From an uncultured Aquimarina sp. (GTDB lineage Bacteria > Bacteroidota > Bacteroidia > Flavobacteriales > Flavobacteriaceae), in NCBI GenBank assembly GCA_947496555.1, contig CANMDH010000009.1, positions 1-64,000 of the forward strand: a DNA stretch of 64,000 bases, in the 5' to 3' direction. Shown here in pieces: positions 60,626 to 64,000 of the stretch. Under the pieces are notes generated by a model that saw only the letters and a list, made by a program, of their open reading frames with translations, searched no databases and was not told where the DNA came from. Both the position numbers and the translations under genes were made by a program. The stretch's first letter is position 1. Each line of letters starts with the position of its first letter.

Positions 60626-60872
60626 AAATACTCCCTTTAAACCGGATTATGTTTTTAGAAAGAAGAATTATATTGTAATGGCTATAGGAATTGCTGTGAT
60701 TGCCTTTGGATTTATTCTTATGACAGGTGGAGGCAGTGATGATCCCAATGTTTTTAATCCCGAAATTTATAATTTTAGAAGAATTAGGCTTGCACCTATG
60801 ATTGTTTTAATAGGGTTTGGTATCGAAGTTTATGCCATTCTTTTAGATCCGGATAAGAAGAAAAAACAGTAA
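60606..60872 (+). CDS. DUF3098 small membrane protein
   Basis: 88 residues with two membrane helices (about 25-42 and 60-80) and the typical FRKKNYIVMAIGIAVIAFGFILMTGGGSDDPNVFNPEIYNFRRI core. DUF3098 genes usually lie between ftsX and uppP in Bacteroidota, as here. Function unknown, probably linked with division or wall synthesis. Confidence 0.9.
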   Translation: MSKQQNKNTPFKPDYVFRKKNYIVMAIGIAVIAFGFILMTGGGSDDPNVFNPEIYNFRRIRLAPMIVLIGFGIEVYAILLDPDKKKKQ

Positions 60873-60874
60873 TT

Positions 60875-60906
60875 CAACAGATTATCTGTTGGTAGTTATA
60901 TATTTG
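60875..60906 (+). promoter_or_regulatory. uppP promoter with 17-bp perfect palindrome
   Basis: CAACAGAT-T-ATCTGTTG (60875-60891) is a perfect palindrome, starting right after the DUF3098 stop. Eight bp further lies a full -7 element TATATTTG (60899-60906). The palindrome thus covers the -33 region of a promoter for uppP and could be a repressor site; it has no T-run and is a poor terminator. Confidence 0.45.
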
Positions 60907-60936
60907 CATCAATTTTGAGAAAATTCTACTTACTAC

Positions 60937-61731
60937 ATGGAAATCATTGATGCGATCATTTTAGGAGTTGTTCAAGGTCTTACCGAATTTTTACCTGTTT
61001 CGTCTAGTGGTCATTTAGAACTAGGAAAAGCCATTTTGGGTGATACCAGTATTCCAGAAGAATCCTTACTATTCACGGTAGTGCTTCATTTTGCAACTGC
61101 TTTAAGTACTATTGTTGTCTTCAGAAAAGATATTTGGGAGATCATTACCGGGTTGTTAAAGTTCAAAAAAAACGACGAAACCCTATTTTCGATCAAAATC
61201 ATTATCTCTATGATCCCTGCTGTATTGGTTGGGTTGTTTTTTGAAGAACAATTAGAAGAACTTTTTGGTGGCAATGTAATGTTTGTAGGTTTTATGTTAC
61301 TTATTACTGCTGCCCTATTATGGTTTGCTGATAGAGCCAAAAGCACCCGAAAACCTGTAAGTTCATCAAATGCTTTTGTGATTGGCGTTGCGCAAGCCAT
61401 CGCGATGTTACCAGGTATTTCTAGAAGTGGTGCTACTATTTCAACTTCGGTTCTACTGGGAAATGACAAAACCAAAGCTGCACGTTTTTCTTTCTTGATG
61501 GTCATCCCATTAATTTTTGGTAAAATAGCCAAAGACATCTTAAGTGGTGAGCTTAGTTTTTCGTCAGAAAATACCGTAGCCATTTCTCTTGGCTTTGTGG
61601 CAGCCTTTATTTCTGGTCTTTTTGCTTGTACATGGATGATTTCCTTGGTGAAAAAGAGTAAATTAACTTATTTTGCCGTATATTGTATTCTTGTTGGCTT
61701 GTTAGCCATCAGTTTTGGTTTTATTAAATAG
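60937..61731 (+). CDS. uppP: Undecaprenyl-diphosphate phosphatase
   Basis: 264 residues, BacA/UppP family: GVVQGLTEFLPVSSSGHLEL (about 11-30) and the second conserved motif AQAIAMLPGISRSGATIS (about 152-169), in about eight membrane helices. It recycles the lipid carrier of cell wall synthesis. Bacitracin resistance can follow from it. Confidence 0.96.
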   Translation: MEIIDAIILGVVQGLTEFLPVSSSGHLELGKAILGDTSIPEESLLFTVVLHFATALSTIVVFRKDIWEIITGLLKFKKNDETLFSIKIIISMIPAVLVGLFFEEQLEELFGGNVMFVGFMLLITAALLWFADRAKSTRKPVSSSNAFVIGVAQAIAMLPGISRSGATISTSVLLGNDKTKAARFSFLMVIPLIFGKIAKDILSGELSFSSENTVAISLGFVAAFISGLFACTWMISLVKKSKLTYFAVYCILVGLLAISFGFIK

Positions 61732-61742
61732 CCCCACACATA

Positions 61743-62450
61743 ATGTTAACCGAACAAGATTATAAAGACGGTCAAATTATTTTGATCGATAAGCCGTTAC
61801 AATGGACTTCTTTCCAGGTTGTAAATAAACTTCGTTGGGGTATTCGGAAAAACTTCGGAATCAAAAAAATCAAAGTAGGACATGCGGGAACATTAGATCC
61901 TTTGGCATCAGGTCTTTTGTTGATCTGTACAGGAAAATTCACGAAACGTATTCCAGAATTTCAGGGGCAAGTAAAAGAATATACCGGCACTATAACCCTT
62001 GGGGCGACAACGCCGTCGTATGATCTTGAAACAGAAATAGACCAAACGTTTCCAATCGATCATATTTCAGAAAAAAATATAAAAGACGCAACTTCTCAAT
62101 TTATTGGTGAGATTGAACAGTATCCACCTGTTTTTTCTGCTTTAAAGAAAGACGGAAAGCGTTTATATGAATATGCTAGAGAAGGTGAGGAAGTAGAAAT
62201 AAAACCACGAAAAATTACTATAGACCAGTTCGAAATTACCAGGATAGCTTTACCCGAAGTAGATTTTAGAGTGGTTTGTAGCAAAGGAACATACATACGA
62301 TCATTAGCACACGATTTCGGGAAACATTTACAAAGTGGGGGGCACTTAACTGCTTTACGAAGAACCAAAATAGGAACATTTTCTGTTGAAAATGCTATTA
62401 CTATCACATCTTTTGAAGAGCAGTTACCAGCAAAAATTGAAACTACGTAA
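61743..62450 (+). CDS. truB: tRNA pseudouridine(55) synthase
   Basis: 235 residues. The TruB motif with catalytic Asp is KVGHAGTLDPLASGLLLICTG (about 42-62); IDKPLQWTSFQVVNKLR at the start and KGTYIRSLAHDFG near the end also match. It makes pseudouridine 55 in the T-loop of tRNAs. It follows uppP by 11 bp. Confidence 0.96.
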   Translation: MLTEQDYKDGQIILIDKPLQWTSFQVVNKLRWGIRKNFGIKKIKVGHAGTLDPLASGLLLICTGKFTKRIPEFQGQVKEYTGTITLGATTPSYDLETEIDQTFPIDHISEKNIKDATSQFIGEIEQYPPVFSALKKDGKRLYEYAREGEEVEIKPRKITIDQFEITRIALPEVDFRVVCSKGTYIRSLAHDFGKHLQSGGHLTALRRTKIGTFSVENAITITSFEEQLPAKIETT

Positions 62451-62485
62451 AATATTGTTTAAAAAAAGTAGTTATACATTCACTT

Positions 62486-63181
62486 ATGGAGTTTATAGAG
62501 AAACATAAAGCCCTGATTATCACCTCAATGTTGATGGGCATTTTTGTGCTTAGTCTGTACAATATCAACATGATCAAAAAGCAGAAAGAGCAATCTGAGA
62601 TTTTAATGGAAATCCCTGAAGAATTTTTGGCAGAGCAAGAAGAAGAGCAGACCGAGGAAGAGCTAATTGCCCAGGAAAACAGACAGCTGGATCCTTCTAA
62701 AAGAACCCATAACGCCTATAATGAAGATTTTGAGGACCATGATGAGATTGAACAACGAATCAAATCGTTAACCGAGGCTGAAGAAATTGCTCAAAGTGAA
62801 GAAGCAATGACTAATGAAGATAGTGAGGTTCCTTTGGAAGAAGATGAAAATGAAGAGGCAAAAAAAGAAGAAGCAAAACCGGAAGACGAAGAAACCAACA
62901 ATAGAAATAGTTCACTTACCTACAGTTTAAAAGGAAGAAAATCTGTAGAATTACCAAACCCCGTATACACCTGTAACGGAAGTGGTAAGGTAGTTGTAAA
63001 AATTGAAGTGAATAGAAATGGATATGTAACAGACGCCAAAGTCGACAAAAAAAGATCCACTACCCGTAACGAATGCCTTTTTGATAACGCAATGGACTAT
63101 GCTAGAAAAGCCTTATTTTCACGGACAACTATTGAAGAACAACAGGGATCTATTACTTACTATTTTAATTATAGCAACTAA
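62486..63181 (+). CDS. TonB-like energy-transducer C-terminal domain protein, acidic linker
   Basis: 231 residues: a cytoplasmic start, one membrane helix (about 10-28), a very acidic Glu-rich linker (about 42-135) instead of the Pro-rich linker of TonB, and a C-terminal TonB_C-like domain (about 150-230: VYTCNGSGKVVVKIEVNRNGYVTDAKVDKK). It may energise outer-membrane receptors or have a structural role. No exbBD is adjacent. Confidence 0.7.
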   Translation: MEFIEKHKALIITSMLMGIFVLSLYNINMIKKQKEQSEILMEIPEEFLAEQEEEQTEEELIAQENRQLDPSKRTHNAYNEDFEDHDEIEQRIKSLTEAEEIAQSEEAMTNEDSEVPLEEDENEEAKKEEAKPEDEETNNRNSSLTYSLKGRKSVELPNPVYTCNGSGKVVVKIEVNRNGYVTDAKVDKKRSTTRNECLFDNAMDYARKALFSRTTIEEQQGSITYYFNYSN

Positions 63182-63185
63182 TTAA

Positions 63186-63794
63186 TTACAATAATTCGAA
63201 CAAATCTTGGACAATATTCACTCCACGGTCTTTATTATACCATACTTGTAAATCTTGTTTAAATTGTGGATCCAAGCTACCATTTTTGATTTTATAATCA
63301 TTTACCATTTTGGTTGCCATAGTTGGTCTTGGTCCCCAAGAATTCAAAACTTTTCTACTTTGGGTATCATACGCAATTAATTTTGGTATTGCTTTACCGC
63401 CATTGGTCAAAAATTTACTCATTAATTCATCATGATCATCTCTAGTAACAATTCTAAGATCAATTCCATTATTTAATTCTGCAAGTTTATTAATTACAGG
63501 TAGAGATTGTGCGGCATCACCACACCAACCTTCAGATAAAACCAACCATGTAACTTTTATAGAGGCATTAGAAAACGCTTCTTTTACTTTATCATCAATT
63601 TTCAAGGTTTTATCCAATCGTTTCATTCTACGATCATTAAGCAGACTATAATTCGTTAATGCCTCAGATTGCTCATGACCTGTAGATTTTCCCTCGACTA
63701 ATAAATCACTTACTACTTGTTTGTATTCTTGATATGTATAAGAATCTGCGATTCCTTGTTCAATTAATTCATTTACTTTTGTTGTTGTTTCCAT
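63186..63794 (-). CDS. Thioredoxin-like protein with a single active-site Cys
   Basis: 202 residues from ATG 63794 (METTTKVNEL), with AAAGGA just upstream; GTG 63806 also opens the frame. Thioredoxin-fold family with VLSEGWCGDAAQSLPVINKLAE in the active-site position: a lone Cys followed by GDA, not CxxC. The cis-Pro is in GGKAIPKLI. It probably does not act as a standard disulfide reductase. Cytoplasmic. Confidence 0.8.
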   Translation of the reverse strand: METTTKVNELIEQGIADSYTYQEYKQVVSDLLVEGKSTGHEQSEALTNYSLLNDRRMKRLDKTLKIDDKVKEAFSNASIKVTWLVLSEGWCGDAAQSLPVINKLAELNNGIDLRIVTRDDHDELMSKFLTNGGKAIPKLIAYDTQSRKVLNSWGPRPTMATKMVNDYKIKNGSLDPQFKQDLQVWYNKDRGVNIVQDLFELL

Positions 63795-63843
63795 AAATCC
63801 TTTCACAAATGTTATGATATAAGACGGTTATTACTTTAAAAAC

Positions 63844-63874
63844 TTACGAATCGTAATTTTGATTACGAAAGTAA
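63844..63874. promoter_or_regulatory. Paired TTACGA palindromes before tag
   Basis: TTACGA-A-TCGTAA (63844-63856) is a perfect palindrome and TTAC-GAAA-GTAA (63863-63874) is a related half-matching one 19 bp on. They lie between the divergent thioredoxin-like and tag genes, just upstream of a TATATTTA -7-like element (63875-63882). Confidence 0.35.
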
Positions 63875-63900
63875 TATATTTATGCCTCTAAACTTAAACA

Positions 63901-64000
63901 ATGACAAAAGTAAGATGTGGTTGGTGTGTTGGAGATTCCCTTTATGAATCTTATCACGATAATGAATGGGGCGTTCCGTTACATGACGAACAACTTTTAT
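63901..64000 (+). CDS. tag: DNA-3-methyladenine glycosylase I (partial, runs off the window)
   Basis: ATG 63901 opens a frame that is still open at the window edge. The 33 residues visible include RCGWCVGDSLYESYHDNEWG, matching the N terminus of Tag (RCxW and YHDxEWGxP), with the zinc-binding Cys. Tag removes 3-methyladenine from DNA. The rest lies outside the window. Confidence 0.9.
   Translation, partial: MTKVRCGWCVGDSLYESYHDNEWGVPLHDEQLL

Noticed and set aside
1-64000. tRNA, rRNA or CRISPR loci
   Set aside because: Gaps between genes were read for cloverleaf-like sequences with GTTCGA T-loops and for regularly spaced repeats. None was found; the only short regular repeats are the operator-type ones listed.

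Overview
The window is a low-GC chromosomal segment from a member of the Bacteroidota, almost certainly the Flavobacteriaceae. The evidence is TAnnTTTG-type -7 promoter elements, a type IX secretion C-terminal domain, a CarboxypepD_reg TonB receptor, DUF4271, DUF4296 and DUF3098 proteins, and lipoproteins with short signal peptides. A marine, Aquimarina-like genus is a guess. No rRNA, tRNA, CRISPR array, prophage or intact insertion sequence was seen.

Layout. 1-1.7 kb: REP-like repeats and a beta-lactamase-fold lipoprotein. 2-16 kb: a stress/energy island (hpf, flavodoxin-like protein, PEP synthase, an HlyD/MacB-type exporter, a universal stress protein, a DUF6920-type protein, a LOG protein, an Mla-type lipid transporter and a heavy-metal-associated domain protein). 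Six palindromes of the form ATGAY-N4-RTCAT lie there. For eight promoters the palindrome centre is exactly 36.5 bp from the last base of a TAnnTTTG-like -7 element, which is the class II geometry of Crp/Fnr activators. This is the strongest regulatory signal found: it joins the island into one regulon, corrects the start of mlaE and predicts one unannotated short transcript (about 2105 to 1885, minus strand). No Crp/Fnr gene is inside the window.

16-24 kb: metallophosphoesterase, membrane AraC regulator, acyltransferase, Fe-S maturation pair (Nfu, Mrp), Fic protein, alkyltransferase-like protein, LysE exporter and TrmB. 24-37 kb: a PhoR/PhoB-like pair, a PiT-DUF47 phosphate transporter, an OprP-like porin, a ChrA transporter, a MORN-like protein, a TonB receptor and a beta-helix lipoprotein. 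Seven-base TAACANT-like repeats spaced at 11 bp, a fixed 15 nt from TTTG, precede the phosphate transporter, the porin and the TonB receptor, suggesting one phosphate-starvation regulon.

37-64 kb: mostly housekeeping genes: a MATE exporter broken by one in-frame TGA, a LuxE-like protein, tyrS, pyrimidine and haem genes, pckA, lysine/alanine metabolism, leuS, panE, then an envelope cluster ftsX-lgt-DUF3098-uppP-truB. The leuS gene is oversized: a complete DUF559 endonuclease-like domain, edged by palindromic repeats, sits in frame in its editing region. The window ends inside a tag gene.
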